64,000 nucleotides of DNA, from positions 3,957,898 to 4,021,897 of the forward strand of contig OX123199.2 of assembly GCA_944739405.2 (NCBI GenBank), given 5' to 3'. The notes beneath the pieces were generated by a model. It was not told where the DNA came from, ran no database searches, and was given only the letters and a program-made list of their open reading frames with translations. The stretch comes from Euclidia mi. Lineage: Eukaryota; Arthropoda; Insecta; Lepidoptera; Erebidae. Every line of letters begins with the position of its first letter. The first letter of the stretch is position 1. Shown in pieces: positions 35,201 through 50,200 of the stretch. The position numbers and the translations under genes were made by a program.

Positions 35201-38200
35201 TGACAAAATAGAGGCGTGGGAAATCCTGATATATATCTGATAATCCGTTTTCTTTCATTTGATTCATACAAAAGCATTCAACGGATTAAAATGTTCAACT
35301 TAGACAAAGAACTCCGATTTACATAGAACCGCAGACCTTAAGGATTTTATGTGCCGATTCCAAGTGGGGTTAGCCCCCACTTTAGTTCGTAGTTGGCGGC
35401 GCTGGTGTCGTTTCTCTGTCTCCCTTGCTCTCGCAGTTAGCATCAGCTAGATACACTGGGGGAAAGTCCGTCTCTTTTGCTCATACACTAGGTGAACGAC
35501 AGCCACGCCGCCAAGCGGCAATTTGGGTCGCAAAAAGTTTGTCTTCAGAGCGCCAATTAGAAATGTGCCTCTATTATAAATCTGAGTTCTTTAACGTAGA
35601 TCAAAGATTCGTCACCAATCGTTGTTTCAAACAATGCAACTCACTTTTAGCGTCGATGAGTCTCTCTCGGGGACTGAGGTCGGATGAGGACAGCTGTTCC
35701 TTCACTTTGGCCACGTCTTTAGGATGCAGGATGTCGAATAGACTCTGGCCCAATAACTCTGACTGTGGACAATAGTTTAACTCGTAGATATTAATAAATT
35801 AAAAGTACATGTTCGCTTAAGGTTGGTTGAATTTAGAAAATTGATAGACACGACTTTACGGTTGGCGTAGTATTAGAGGCTGCCGCTTGACACTGCGCGG
35901 TGTACCTACTCTGTGGATTGCGACAACACTTTGCGTGATGCAAACACTGTTGTTTCGAGTCTGGGGGGTCTCCCTTGTTTGACCGAAAGGAATTTGACAA
36001 ATTTTCACTTAGCACAAAATCTATTCACAAAAAATTGTAACGCAAACCTAATGTTTGTGAAATTAACGTTTAAACTATAACTTGTTTACCAAATAGTACT
36101 TTTAACATTTTTTATTTATTCAAAAATTTCAGTTGGAATAACAGTTTTTACGCAAAATCAATAGTTATCATAATCTAAATAGTTCAGTTCCGGGTAACCT
36201 ACTAAAACTATCTCTTTTTTTCTATTAATGTAAGTCGTTTCTGGCTGGCGTAGGTGGTCACAGTTCTAACCTAACCATTTTTTTTATTAATTAACCTACT
36301 CTAACTACTTCCATAAATAAACTAATACCACCAAACGTTTATTGTCTGAAGATTGTTTGCTGTGATAAATCATTTGATTAAAGACCAAATGCCATAATGA
36401 CATTATACTTAGTAATATTTTGCTAAATAAAATTTGACCAAATAAAAATATGCGTACTAAAATCATTCGAAATATTGCAATGGTATAAAAAAGGTTGCTA
36501 AAATTTGTTTGGGTAATGAAATTTTTTCAAATTTTTATTTTCGGCAAAACGGCAGGATCCTGAGTCTGGGTGTGTATTGTGTCCATTCGTTCTACATATA
36601 TTTGTAAATTCCACCACGGCACAGGATTTATTTCTAGTGAGGAACTCATCTCTAAAAGTAAAAAGAGCCAAGTATCAGCTTTATCATATTTAGCATCTAA
36701 AGGCGGTTTCTGGGCTAAGGAGTACGGCATTAGTGGTAGTTTGTATACAGGGCTGGTGATGATGATGAATGATGATGGTGTAGGACATACATTTAGAATA
36801 GGTATTACTTATAAATGGACCTATACACTTAAAACGGACGAACATGTTAGTTGCTTCGCATTATTTCTCTAGCAACTCATCTAAGTTTTTGTGCTCAAAG
36901 AAGTAATTGCGTCAACCTTGACTAAGCATCGTAAACATATATTTTAGCCGGCTTGCTTAGATAATAATTACAGGTTTATATCATCAAGAGATGCGCGGAC
37001 GTGTATAAGCGCTGTGTGATCTCAACAAACTGAAGTAATGATAGTACATTATCATATGCCGTGTGTAAAAACAGTCTATTCAGTGGCGTAGCTAGCTTGG
37101 GTGACACCAGGGGCGGGTGTTGGCGGATGACCTTTTTTTTTAGTCGATAATGTTTTTGTACATTCTTCTTAAAGTTGAGTTGTGGGTGTCACCCCTTTTT
37201 TTGGATGGGTGACACCCCAAAAAGGGTGGCACGCGGGGCGGACCGCCCCCGCCGTCCCCCCCTTCCTACGCCACTGAGTCCATTAATATGAACAGCCTTG
37301 CCTTAGAGATTACTTAATTTCTCAAGCGAGATGAGGCCTAATTACCCATCAACAATAATTAACCATGTAAGGCCAATGTGGCCTTATACTTTTATAGCAA
37401 TTGAGAGACTCGTAAACGTTATCCATGGAAAACCGTTAAACATTAAGATGTGTGTACAATTTTTCCCTTCTCGTTAAAGGAAGCATCACACAGGTAACAC
37501 TGTGACTATCCCAACATAATAATAATACAACATATACCTGCACAAAACCATCTAGTCCTAAACTAAGCAGAACTTGTACTACCGGTACTAGACAACGGAA
37601 AAACATACAAAATACAGCTACAAATTTTTTATCAATACGCACATAATAAACATGCAGATATTAATCTTAATCAGAATTATTAACTTCATCATCATCATTA
37701 ACCTGCCATAGTTCACTGTTGGATATGAGCCTCTACATCAACTAACGGCCGATCCCAATATACGATATATCCATTTGGAGATTAGAGAACGCAGCGGTAA
37801 TTAAACACAAAAAGTAAAGGCACATACCTGTTCATAGTGCAGCATCTTCTTAACAGAAGCAGAGACATAGAGAAGTCGTCCACGGTCGCAGCCGACGACC
37901 AGTAGGAAGCAGTCATGCGCCGCGTTCAAGATCAACGCGTTGAGTTCGCGCTCAGATAGGAACGAGGGTCTCGGCCTGGCGGTGAGAGGACAGGCAGACA
38001 GCGCCCCTCGGACAGAGCGCAAGTGCTGCACAGCCATACGCAAGACCGTTAGCTTATCTAGCTTTCGGGCCATGGCGCCGCACATGGGCACCATCGCGCT
38101 TAGTTCTGATATGTAAGTGTTCATCTTGTCGCGGCGACGCTTCTCGATCTCACTATGGTTCTGCCTGTGGAGACGGATGATATCTTAGTAGACGCACAAG

Positions 38201-41200
38201 AGTATGTACACGGAACAAACAGTATCGTTGAGGCATCAGAATACACGCACACGGAAATATCGAGACGAGTGGTTAAACTGAGCTATGATTGCACCGGTAG
38301 GCAATGCTAAATGGTTCGGTATGTACGAATGAAGTGTATACCAGAAGTTTATCTGTTTTAAATGGAGTATTGTAGGAGGTTTGGTCAGCGATAGCCTTAT
38401 AGGGATACTAGTAGACTGACATGCAGAGGCCATCAGGTTCGATATGCTCTGCATGGCAGTCTGTTGGTTTTCCAAAAAGTCGTGCCCCACTGACTTTTCG
38501 GAGTTATGTGCATATTGAATTATTAATTATCGCTTTCTCCGTGCCTCGGCGAGCACGTTAAGTCCCAGAAGTCATGGAGATCTATGACAGTCGTTATAGG
38601 GGTCAATACCTCTGAATAAACTGACATTACACTAAACCATGGAATGCCTTTAGGTTGCGGAGGTCAGATAGGCAGTCGCTCTGTGGAAAAGCTAATATCC
38701 AGTCAAATTCGGTGAGACTAGTAAGTAGGCGGACTCCGGGTTGCAACTGGGATAGCGCTTGGAAGATGATGATTGTAAGAATGGGTTGGCTAAGACTAAT
38801 ACACTAGACACAACTGATGCAGACAGAGTAGCCGCTAAAGCTGATGTTGGGTATAGCCAAAGGCACATAATCTTGAACAATAGTATAGAGCACTATCAGA
38901 TTTAGACAGTAGTTGACGTAAGTCATTAAAAGTCTATAAACATTTTCGTGAATTCATTTTTGTTATAACTTAGGTACATTTAGCGACTTACAGAATATTG
39001 AACTTCCAGTCACAATGCAAAATGACGCCCAATTCAAAGGACTAATAAAATCGTATTTAATTTTCGATTTCAAACGTTTAATCTTTATGAGCACCAAGAA
39101 ATTTCAGACCAGCTTAGTCGTATTAAAACAGACTAAAATAGTAACTTACTTCTTATCGGGCAGAGTTCTAGTGGACCTGGTATCATCAGTACCATCGTCA
39201 TCGTATGCGCTTCCCGTACCACTGCAAAAAAAGACATAAAGACATGTTTATCTCTGCGTTTTGGATGTTTACAACTCATACAAAACATGATGCTGTTGAC
39301 TTTTCCTATGTGTAGCTCTGCCTATGTTCCTGTGTGTAATCGATATTTCAAATACAAAACTCTCATACCAATGGCTTCGACATTAATTTTTATATAAACA
39401 TTTTTACTGTATGTTAGTAATTAGCGCCGCTAGAGAGATGAATCACAATCATGCACTTCAAAGGTCGCTTTAATCACAGAATCCAGAAACTAAGTCGGTA
39501 GGTATATACATACTAATACATATTTACAAAACGCGTCATTGGAAGGATAGCCCTGTAAAATGCGAAAGGTGAAATACTTAAAATGGTTAAATAAATGAAT
39601 TTAAAAATCAATATGAAATCATATGCTTGGCAGCAGCAAGTGTAATAGTGATTACAAAGTCTGCTATCCTTAGTTCAATGAGTAAGGAGTACTACGGAAC
39701 CCTACATTAAGCGTGGCTCGACATACACTTGGTCGGTTTGGGTTCAGTCCTTTCTGAGGGGCGTACCAGCTACCAGCTGTACCTAAGTCAGTGGAAAATT
39801 GAAGTAAGCACTGTTACTGTTTGATTTCATAAAGACATGCTATTTTTTTATAAGGTTCTAAGTACTGGTTGAAGTAAAGTATACAGTAATTAAATTATTT
39901 TTGCATTTTTTATCGTAGAATAATTACGTTTTTTATTCATAAAAAACACGATGATAAAATGTTAGTCTGTTTTGCTATTGCGTTGTTTGTGCGGTCCCAC
40001 GATGCTCAGTAATTACAACTAGTCTGGTATTTGAATACAAATGTTTAGTGTTAGTTTTTAGTAGGTAAATATTTTTTTAGTTGGCCTCCGTTTTTAGGAT
40101 GTCTACTTATCTACCATTAACATTTTCAACATATTCCTGTGATTTTAAAATAAGTTTTTATACGTATCACAAACCGCTGAAAACCCACGATAGTAAAATT
40201 ATTATTGCGTGTACCAATAATTAGCATCAACTAAAGGCGGAAATTGTCCGGGTGGTGACGGATTAAGAATACGGATTGTCACCACCCCATATCATCCCAT
40301 GGGTGTCGTAAGAGCCGACAGAGGGAGCATATTACGCAGAGAACAGCACTGTAAGAGAAGGAAACCTTGATACAAACCCTATAACAACCCGTTTGGCCAG
40401 CGTGGTATAGTAGGCCAATTCCTCTTTTCAAAGGAGAGGCCTAGTCCAGCAGTGGACTGTTAAAGGCTGATGATGATGATGATGATGAAAGGCGGAAAAC
40501 CTCTATGAATAGAACATCCCACATTTTAATGAGCTACGTATCATGGTATGAATGTATATTTCAAGTGACACCGCGGTGGTTTTACATAATATCCAACCGC
40601 CTGTGGAAGAGGACTGGGCTTCACGCGCCCATTCAACGTCCCAGCTCCACGGACGGTGCATAAACTTATGAGTTTAGTTTCACCGTGAAGAAGAGATACT
40701 ATTATGCAAAGTTTCACACTGCTCAGCTGCATCGCATGTCTCTGGATATGTAACGATCTTTAGTGAGGATCCCGTTAGCTATCTCATTTCTCAACCGTAA
40801 TAATTATGTATTAAAACTTTAAGAAAAGTATACTTCCATTTTGCTCTTCAAACTTGGCTGGACAAAAGGGTGAAAAATATTTCTCTAGTCAAAAAAAAAT
40901 ATTTAGAAATTGGTTACTAAATGAAGAGAGTCCTGAGGTAAAAAACAAGTATATACAATGATCACCTAGAATCGAAACAACAATTTGGATCACACACAAC
41001 ATATTGCCTCTTGTTGGGCTCCAAACTTCAACTCTCGGCGCAGTGTCAGGCGGCCAGACTGCAGTTTAAATCACCACGCCAACCATGCAGTTTGATTACT
41101 TAAAACTGGTAAAATTCCCGTGCCATCAGAACCGTCCAGCAAATAAATTGCATTTCCAAGTTGTGACTTCGAAGGATATTATCAGACAAGTACGATATGT

Positions 41201-44200
41201 CGCACTTCTCTGATAATATCCTTTCAGCCGATATTTTACAAGCGGGTTTAATTGGCAGCAGAAGTTAAATCATTAACGCGAAACGAGCACCAAACTTCTT
41301 TCCACGGTAATTACCATGTAAATATTAATGAATAATCTGTTCTGTGGGACAATTCATTATTTATTGTAGCTAAATATGCTTCACCTCAAACCTAGGTGAT
41401 TCTGTATGAAACGTAAAATTTTATCTATATATCGGATTGCTCATCAGAACGGGACGTGAATTGACTACGAAACGGAAGTGCGAAGATGGCGCGCTTCGAC
41501 AGTCTAGTATGTCGTTCGCTACAGTTGAAGAGGGAGGATGACGGTTGACGTTCAACGGAGCAACAACAACTATCACTTCTCTTGGAGACTCCGGGCGGGC
41601 AACAAGTACCTAGAAACTGTCAGTTGTTTCGTGTTCAGTAATACAAAATAGTTATAGTCAGTTTTGTTAGATTTGATTTGGTGTGAACTTCAGGGCCGGC
41701 TTTAAGGGGGGGGCAGGCGGGGCAATGGCCCCGGGGCCTCCACACAAAGGAGGCCCCCACAACAGACAAATATACCCAAACTCCGAGAAACCACCACCGA
41801 TTTTTTTTTAACATTATTTTCCACATAACCAGCAACTATACCTACTTGCACAAACCGGACAATATTAGTCTAGTACAGGGCAACCTTTTGAGTCGGAAGA
41901 CCCAAAAACTAAATTTTCTAAATGTTAAACTTGTTCTAAACTTCTAAAAAGCCACAAAAGTTTAATGTAGGTAAAATCAGTCGTGCTGCTCAGCAAATAT
42001 GTACTGCAAGTGCTGCACGGTTTCAAAATAACGATATCGTCTGCAAACCTAAGGTGTGAAAGGTACTCGCCGTTTATGCTAATACCGCGTCCTTTCCAGT
42101 GCAGCGTCTTGAACATATGTACAAGATGTTTCATATTGCATTGATGAACAATTTGGGGGACATCCCCGTCTTAAACCTCGATGCAGGTGGACAGGTTCAG
42201 AATGCTGGTTTTGTACTTTATCGGTCATTGTCGTGGCGTTATACAAACCTCTCAGCACTTGGACATATTGCCAATCGAAGTGGCACCGTTGCAGGAACTT
42301 CAAAACAGGCCTCTCATAGTCCACAAACGATAATCACAGGGGCTGATTATACTGCTCTGCCTTTTGCGTAACATGCCGCACTGTATGGATGTGTTATATG
42401 GTGGGTATCCTCCTGGAAAACTGGCCTATGCGGGCGCTGAAACTCGTTAAGTCTGGGCGCGAGACTGTTCGTAATGACCCTGGAGAACAGCTTGTACACG
42501 TGGTTGAGCCACGTGTATAGCGAGATGGGTTGATAGTTTGCATTTTTGAAGAACAAAACGACAATGCTCTTGCTGCACAGCCTTAAAGTTCTCTCCGAGA
42601 AGAAGACAGATTAGAGCTTTGGAGGTCGCGTTCTTGTAGATCGCGTGATTTTGATCTGACAAAGTGCCTGTTTGGCTTGCCTGTCGTCAATATTAAGTTG
42701 AGATCTCCTGCCAGTGTGATACGTCTTACAGTTCGTTCCCTAGTCCCGTTGAATTTCAAGCACTTGCTGGACTTCCTGGATCATATCTGCGGTTTCCAAG
42801 GCAGCGAACCGGTTTTCCAGTTTCAGCTGGAACGTTTCAGACCCAACCATGGATTGGACGCGTTCGAGCTTATAGTCGATATTTGGAGTGCCTTGTACAA
42901 ATCGGTGATCACTTCCTGTGTTAAAACTAGTGATTACGGAGACATCCAATCATCATCATCAATATTCATCTATTCTCTTAAAAAAAATGAACAATCTCTT
43001 ACCCCCATATCTTTTGATAAGGACCAGGAAGATATTGTAAGAAATGAAGCAACACATCTTTTAGATAAGATGGCTGATCTTGCAACAGCTCTTTTTGCCA
43101 TCTTTTAGAACGACATCTTAGAGCGATTCAATGCAACGAATAAGTCTGTTTTTACAGGACCCAAAATTGGTTCTTGAGTCTGCTGTCATCGTCATCAGCC
43201 CTATATACTGTCCCACTGTTGGGCACGGGCCTCTTCTCACGATAAGAAGGGTAAGCCCATAGTCCACCACGCTGGTCAAGTGCGGGTTGGCTGACTTCAC
43301 ATGTCTTTCAAGAACATTATGGAGAACTCCCAGACATACAGGTTTCCTCACGATGTTTTCCTTCACCGATAAGCAAGCGATAATTAGCAATTTAATACGC
43401 ACATAACTTCGAAAAGTCATTGGTGCGTGCCGTGGATTCGAACCCGAAACCCTCTGCGTAGCAGTCTGTCGGTCTCTCCACTCGGCTATCGGCTAGTAAG
43501 TCAAAAATTCAAGATGACAAAAATAATTGCAGAATATCCTTTTTTTCTATCAAATAGCCAATAAAAAACAGAAAATAAGAATTTCTGAGCTACTTTCCCA
43601 AACATAGGTAATATCTATGTTCGTTCGTACGTACGTTCGCAATTAATAATATATGTTCATGTAATTGCACAGGAAAGTGCTCGTTTCCCAAAATAAAAAT
43701 TATCAAGAATACGTTTAGAACGTCGATGGGCCAAAACCGGCTATCGAAACTTACCCTACTTAGTATCGAAAGTGATGTACTCCGCGAGCTAGACTGCAGC
43801 GAAATTATTGACGACTTTTCATCCAAAAAAGTTCGCAAAGCGCCATTTCACTAACACCGTTATTAAGTTTTTAATAAATTGTATTTTATTTATTTTTTAT
43901 TCAACGAAGTTTAATTTTCTAACAGTGTATTTCTTCAATAGTTTAAGGAAAAAATATATGGACAATAAATAGGGGCCTCCACAGCTACGTTGCCCCGGGG
44001 CCTCCAGAGTTCTAAATCCGGCCCTGGTGAACTTATAACAAACTGTGATGTGAAGTGTTGATACCGGCCAAGAATCAAGCAACCCAGCGACATACCTATC
44101 TATTCCTAATTTCTAAGAATAGCAGTCTACAATTTTATTAATTAGGTGAAGGAGGCACATCAGTTATCAATTTCAATAATAATAAAATCAAATCAATCTA

Positions 44201-47200
44201 TTGGCTCACAGCACTATACATAAATATACACTACGTAGAATAAACTAGCATAGCTAAAAGGATTAAATTTCGTGAATAACTAGCGTCGTATAAAAGCTTC
44301 TATTTCATGTAGTACCTACATTCGCTCGTTTGTACACCTACCTGATGTACGACATTTCAAAGCAATGTTACCTAATATTAATATTCGAGCATTTCAATTC
44401 ATAATTAGTGACGTCCGCAAAGCTCTGTATATGAATAGAGTTTTCTAATTCCCTACTGAATGGGTAGCATCTATCAAAGAGTTAGGCGGCATTTGGAGCC
44501 ATAGAAACTGGTAATATTTGTCAGGTATAAAATTAGACGCGTGGTATTAAAATCGAATGATTGGAAGGTCTATCTATTGATGAATAAAGCCTGGAAAATA
44601 GTGTAAGCGGTTCACACGCGGGCTGAACATTTAGCAGCGTGAATGTTTCTACAATTGAGGTAGTGATAGACCAGTGGATATATTAGCTGCCTGTTATGTA
44701 GGTAGATGGAGGTGGTTTCTAAGCCACGTAGTACGCCATTGACTTTTTGAAGTTCAGGGCAAAGTGAAATGTTAGATGCAAGCGAGATAACGCTAGAATA
44801 ATGATGAAGTATATACATATCTCAGGTAAGAACATATATTTCTGAAGAAATGTTAAAGCGAAAACTGTCCCCTACTTTAGTTCACTTTAGTACACACTAC
44901 ATTTATAAGAACATTAATTTTATTTATTTGATATTTCTTTTGTAATTTTCCACAGTATATGTGTCACAGTTTCTGTAATTTTCTACTATGAGGTTAAAAA
45001 TAACTGCGATCTAGAAACAGTCGATGGAACTAAGTTTTCTCACATTAAACTGTCAGTCAATACCATTTTCGTATTTCGAAACGCGAAAAGCCATCGAGTT
45101 GAAATTAAAACATATACTCAAGTCTGGAGTCCCTAGAAGATGTGCAAAAAATAATTAAATCAAGAGCGGAGTCCAATAGTAGTGAAAATACTACTATAAG
45201 GGAACCCTTCATGGGAGAGTCCGACTCGCTCTTGATTTAAGTTTTTTTTATATTCTCCTAGGACATCAGAATCAGAGCAGACTTATACATTTTGAAATAC
45301 ATATAAATTTAACCCAGGCATGCTCATCACACAAAGATTTGTCCTGGGTGGTGTCCAAAGAAAGAACCGATTAAAAGAACAACAGGCCATTTTTCCCTCA
45401 CACAATCTGCGACTCCTATCGTCTATCGTCCTACATGCGATGTGAACAGTTTAGGCATGAGGCATAGGATATCTAACGTTTAACATTTCATCCGGCGCGC
45501 GCCACCCCTATTAGCCTGGCTCCTGTGTGCGGCGCGTACATTGCACAAAGGGGCGGCTCGGCCCTGGGTGATGTGCGCGGCGTTTCAACTCTGTCACAAA
45601 AACATTTTACAGTAATTCATCGATCACTCTCGCGAGCGAGATTTGAGTAATTCCTAGAAATAAAGCGATATCACACAATTAAAAAGCTTTACATTTCCAG
45701 TAATCGGATTTGCCTTTGTGAAAAGTTGCCATACAAAGGTAGATAAAATATTACTGCCAATAATACTGGCGTAACTAGTTACTTAATGTTGTGCGTTGCA
45801 TTCGTGGGCGTCAAGTATCAGTGTAATTCCTTTGAAATAACGAATCTCTTACTGATATAATACAACAGTGCTAACGGTTTATTTTTATATTTTACGAGTT
45901 ATAAGAATTTTTCTTATAATATGAATATCGCTTCAATAGATATCAAATCTTACTGATATTGGAAATGTATTTTGATTAAGGGTCTGTATTTGCGAATAAA
46001 AAGAGATGCAATATAACGAACGTAGTTGTCATTAATTATTACCTATGCAAAACAATCCAATCAGACAAGAAATTCCGATCAGACCTATTTAATATTAGCT
46101 GTAAAGATCTGCATCATAAAACGTTCAGTCATTTTGTGCATTTGTGCATACGGTCGGTGTAAACAAACCCTGTGTCGTGTATAAATTTATAACGAATGTC
46201 TCACCAGTCACCACACGCAGACCGCTAAGTCACTTTGTGATCGCTCTCAGTTGCAACGTACAAACATTTGACAAATTTCCGAATCTGAGCGGCAAATGTA
46301 TGTGTCCTTTGATCAGTAACTTGTCCGCCAGAGCTCATTCGACGAGGTACTCTGGATGGGGAGCAGTCAGAACTAGATATATACGCGACGATATAGGTAT
46401 ATGTATGTCACAGACCTGTGTTATTGTAATGAGATCTGTCACTGCCACTAACTACATTTGCGTGTGTCGGCTCTCTGAAATCCGCGGGCGCGGAAGCTTT
46501 GATTGCTTTTACACTAGCCAACTTGATAGTTCAGTAAAACTAATACGTGAATGTATCGTCATTATGTTTTCAACGAAAGTGCGGCATCGCAATGAGGCGG
46601 TCGCCGCCGCAAGGAATAATGTATAAGCCCTCCATCAAATCGACCGTACATGCGATTGTTAAAGGTCAAATTTGTACTAATGCCATTATTTATATCCTGT
46701 CTTGGTGGGTTTCTCCCGAAGTAGAACCGAGTGTCGATGCTTTTCGATACATTATTATGGGTCCGTCCACAATGCATTGAGTTAACCGATTCGTCCAGAC
46801 ACCGCAAGTAAAGAATGGGAAAAAAGATAGGATAGGCATCAGATAGAAGAAAAGAGCAAACTTTGCCAAAAATTCTTAAGCTGTAAAAATATTTCTGCCA
46901 TGTGTAATTTTAGCTTTTGTCAGTCAGTCGATATATAAATAAATAATTTTATAGGTATAATACCGCCGTGATAAGTTGAATTGTCATGCTATAATTGCAC
47001 TAGCCGTTTGAAACGGTAACAGAGTGGTTATTATCATCGTGTGTACGTATTAAACGTATAGTTCTAACGCTAAAACGCCGACAACGCATCCTCGGTTGCA
47101 CTATCCAACCAGTCGATTTTGATACCGTATCGTAGCATAGACACGACGATAGTCAAAGGCAATTCAATTATACAGTTGAAAGGTACAGGTGGCAGCTTTT

Positions 47201-50200
47201 TTGAAGTATTAGTAACCTGGCAACGGGCGTGGGAGGCAGTGGAGAGCCGTGTCGGCAACAGACGGCCCCTAATTGAGCACATTGTCGCGCATTTGTTGCC
47301 ATCAAAGGGTTAGTTCGCAGAATTTGTAAGGTATCGCGAACGTTGCCCCATTAACTACATAACCGTCGCGGCGTCGTCCTGTTTTTAACGACTACAGCTC
47401 TTGTACACTGAACTATAAGGGTTGTGTTACTGAAGTTTGTGTTACAATGAATGTTTATTAGCTTATTTCGAGAAGTAGTAACCTTATTTGGAATTCTCTA
47501 TTATGCAACCAGCTTTTGAAATATACTACTAGACCAGCGTCTCTCATTTGCCGTGTCGCGACCCGGTACCGGGCCGTCAAAGTAAAATACCGGGTCGCAA
47601 CATTCCCGCCTTGTTTTAAAAATTATACCTACTATCGATCGACGTATAGTTTAGTGACTAAATAGGCGATACCAAAATATTATAATTAAGTACACTGTAT
47701 TAATAACAAACATTTTTACTATTAATAAATGTATATTATTTAACCTTAATGGAACCAGCTTGGGTTTAAAAGTATTCAATGGGTCACGAAGGGGCAATAT
47801 GAAAATTACCGGGCCATGGCAGAACAATGTTTGGGAAACACTGTACTAGATAATAGAAAGTGTTCTAACGATTATGAATTTGGTAGATTGACGGGCTTTA
47901 AGACCAAACTGACTTACTTCAATAATCATAACTTTATCATCGCATGTTCTCCTCTCTAGTTTTTAGATGGTCAGCATTTCATGGTTATAGTGACTTTTAT
48001 GAATTAGATTTTGAACGGCGGTTCTCTTTGCTAAGTATCGTGTAGTCTGTACTTGTAGTTTTTTCTTTGAAACCGATTAAAAAAAGAGGATTACACCGAT
48101 GTTTCTGATCCGATTGACGTGATGGTTCTCTTTTTTACGACACAGTGCAGTTGGCGTTTGGTCCGTAAATTAGCAAGTAAAACGTATTTTACAGTTTCGT
48201 TCAGTAATTCTAATTATTATATGAGCATTTGCAACTTCTTTTTACCTGGTATTGAAGATTAGCTTATGAAGGCGTTAACAGAACATGGGACATAATCTAG
48301 AGACCCATCAGCAAGCCGAAGTCTACTCGTTTTGGAAATCGTGCCAAGTCATACTAAGCAAAATGCCTGGGATCGTTTTTTAAGTAGACACATTTTTGAA
48401 GCCGCTATTAAATACTATTTACACATTTCGCCATGAATTTTAGGTCCCACGTAATAGGGGCGAGCCTATTGCCGTACTGGGCACATTACCAGACCCCGTG
48501 CTGTTACTGGGAATTTCCTAACAGAAAACCCAATAACACTTTGCCCGACCCGTGCATCGAACCCGGGACCTCCCAATCCCACGCGCACATTTATGCCGCG
48601 AGACCAACGAGGCAGTCATGATTTTGTTGCTTTTCAGAATTTTCATTATTCTATTGTTTTGTTAAAATATTTGTTTTGGACCTAGCTCATGCTTTGTGTA
48701 ATACCACAGACTACTAAATAGTTACTAGTAATACATATGAACAAATTGTACCTACCATTTCAACATTGCTCGCATACCAAAACTATGAAAATATTCATGT
48801 AATTTGTTTGACAAAAGCTTATGTGATTTATATTTGTTCCATAAAGCGGCCTATCGCTTTGAATTTTTCTGTATTGTCATCGGAAGGTTTGAATGCAGTT
48901 GATTTGTCAGTCTTTTTTTTTCCAATGATTTGTCGGACGTTAATTAATGTTAAGAAGGACAGTAGGTTTATTAGAAGCAACTTGTTATAGTTGCTATATC
49001 AATATTTTTGACTAGTCTTTTGATCTAGTATGTTGTGAGTCTGATTAATAAACCGGAGGTCATGGATTCTTTCCCCACCTAGGGCAAACCTTTCTGTGAG
49101 GTGCATAATTATTTGTTGTAATTTATTATAGGTACAATATGTAATAATTATTTAATAATTTAGTACCCTTATGTTTTGTTTTGTTTGTTTGTTTTACGTG
49201 TGAGTGTGTGGCCAACTCTTTTGTCGGAGTTTTCAGACCGCCCGAAGGGCTCTGACATAGTCTAACGTTCCTTATCCTGAAACAAGAACCGGGACCGACA
49301 GCTTTACGTGCCCTCCGAAGCACGGTAGCGCTCAGTTGTAAATGCCACTCACGGTCACCCATCTGAGTGGTGACCTGTGCAAGCGTTGCTTAACTTTGCC
49401 GATCTGTTACGAACGGCAAGCCAAGTCTCGCTATGAGCGCTACCCTTATGTTTATCATTCATCTGTTTGTCATAGTACAAGAAGCTTAGCTTGGGATCAA
49501 GTATGTGAGTTTTCCTAAGTTAACTTAATACATACATACATACATAGTCTCACGCCTATAACCCCGAAGAGGTAGGCAGAGGTGTATTTCTACACCCACT
49601 TTTCGCCAGATATACTTTAGTCCCACGTAATAAGAGGCGAGCCTATTGCCGTACCGGGCCCATTTCCAGACTCCGTGCCGCTACTGAGAATTTCGTGACA
49701 GAAAAACCCAATAACACTGCCCGACCTAGGAATCGAACCCGGGACCTCCCGATCCCACGCGCGCATTTATGCCGCGAGACCAACGAGGCAGTCGTATAGG
49801 GTTTGATGTCGAGTTTTCCGTCTCTACGCAAAGATGGTATTTGCATCGTGTTATCCCTTAGTCGCCTCTTACGACACCCACGGGAAGATAGGGGGTGGTG
49901 ACACTTGTATTCTATGCCGTCAACCACACGGTTAACTTAATATTTATTTATTTCTCCTATATCAACTTAGCTCATAGTACATATATATCGATGACTTAGC
50001 TACATATATGCAACTTAGTCAGTGTTTAGGACTTCAATCGAGTGCAGTATAGGTATGTATGTGTATGCAGTAGAGCTGGTCATTACAGTTAGATATATGT
50101 GGTGTGTAATTATAATAGATAATATGCTAGTACTCACTATGAAGATCCTTTTCGTTTGCGTGAGGCGCTGTCGGAGCCCTGATGCGGCGCCGGCGGGGCC

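Larger units (their letters stand above)
41691..44026 (+). mobile_element. 2.3-kb hAT element with a LINE and a SINE nested inside
   Basis: Ends CAGGGCCGGCTTTAAGG and CTAAATCCGGCCCTG are inverted, and GTGAACTT flanks both sides (41683-41690, 44027-44034) as a perfect 8-bp duplication. The + strand keeps a scrap of a ZMYM/DUF4371-like hAT transposase near 42990-43150: THLLDKMADLATALFAIF, a stop, then NDILERFNATNKS. The transposase is broken and incomplete. A dead LINE (41925-42955, - strand) and a tRNA-type SINE (43140-43500) were inserted later. Confidence 0.85.

Noticed and set aside
41470..41560. Possible short first exon (ATGGCGCGC) in cyc intron 3
   Set aside because: Opens only about 20 codons on the strand opposite to cyc, with no partner exon seen.
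46144..46626. 160-codon + frame in cyc intron 3
   Set aside because: No recognisable domain, no clear splice or promoter context, and composition typical of intron. Might deserve a homology search.
49340..49441. 5S rRNA gene
   Set aside because: Only internal 5S words are present; the 5' and 3' ends are replaced by repeat sequence found in several copies.
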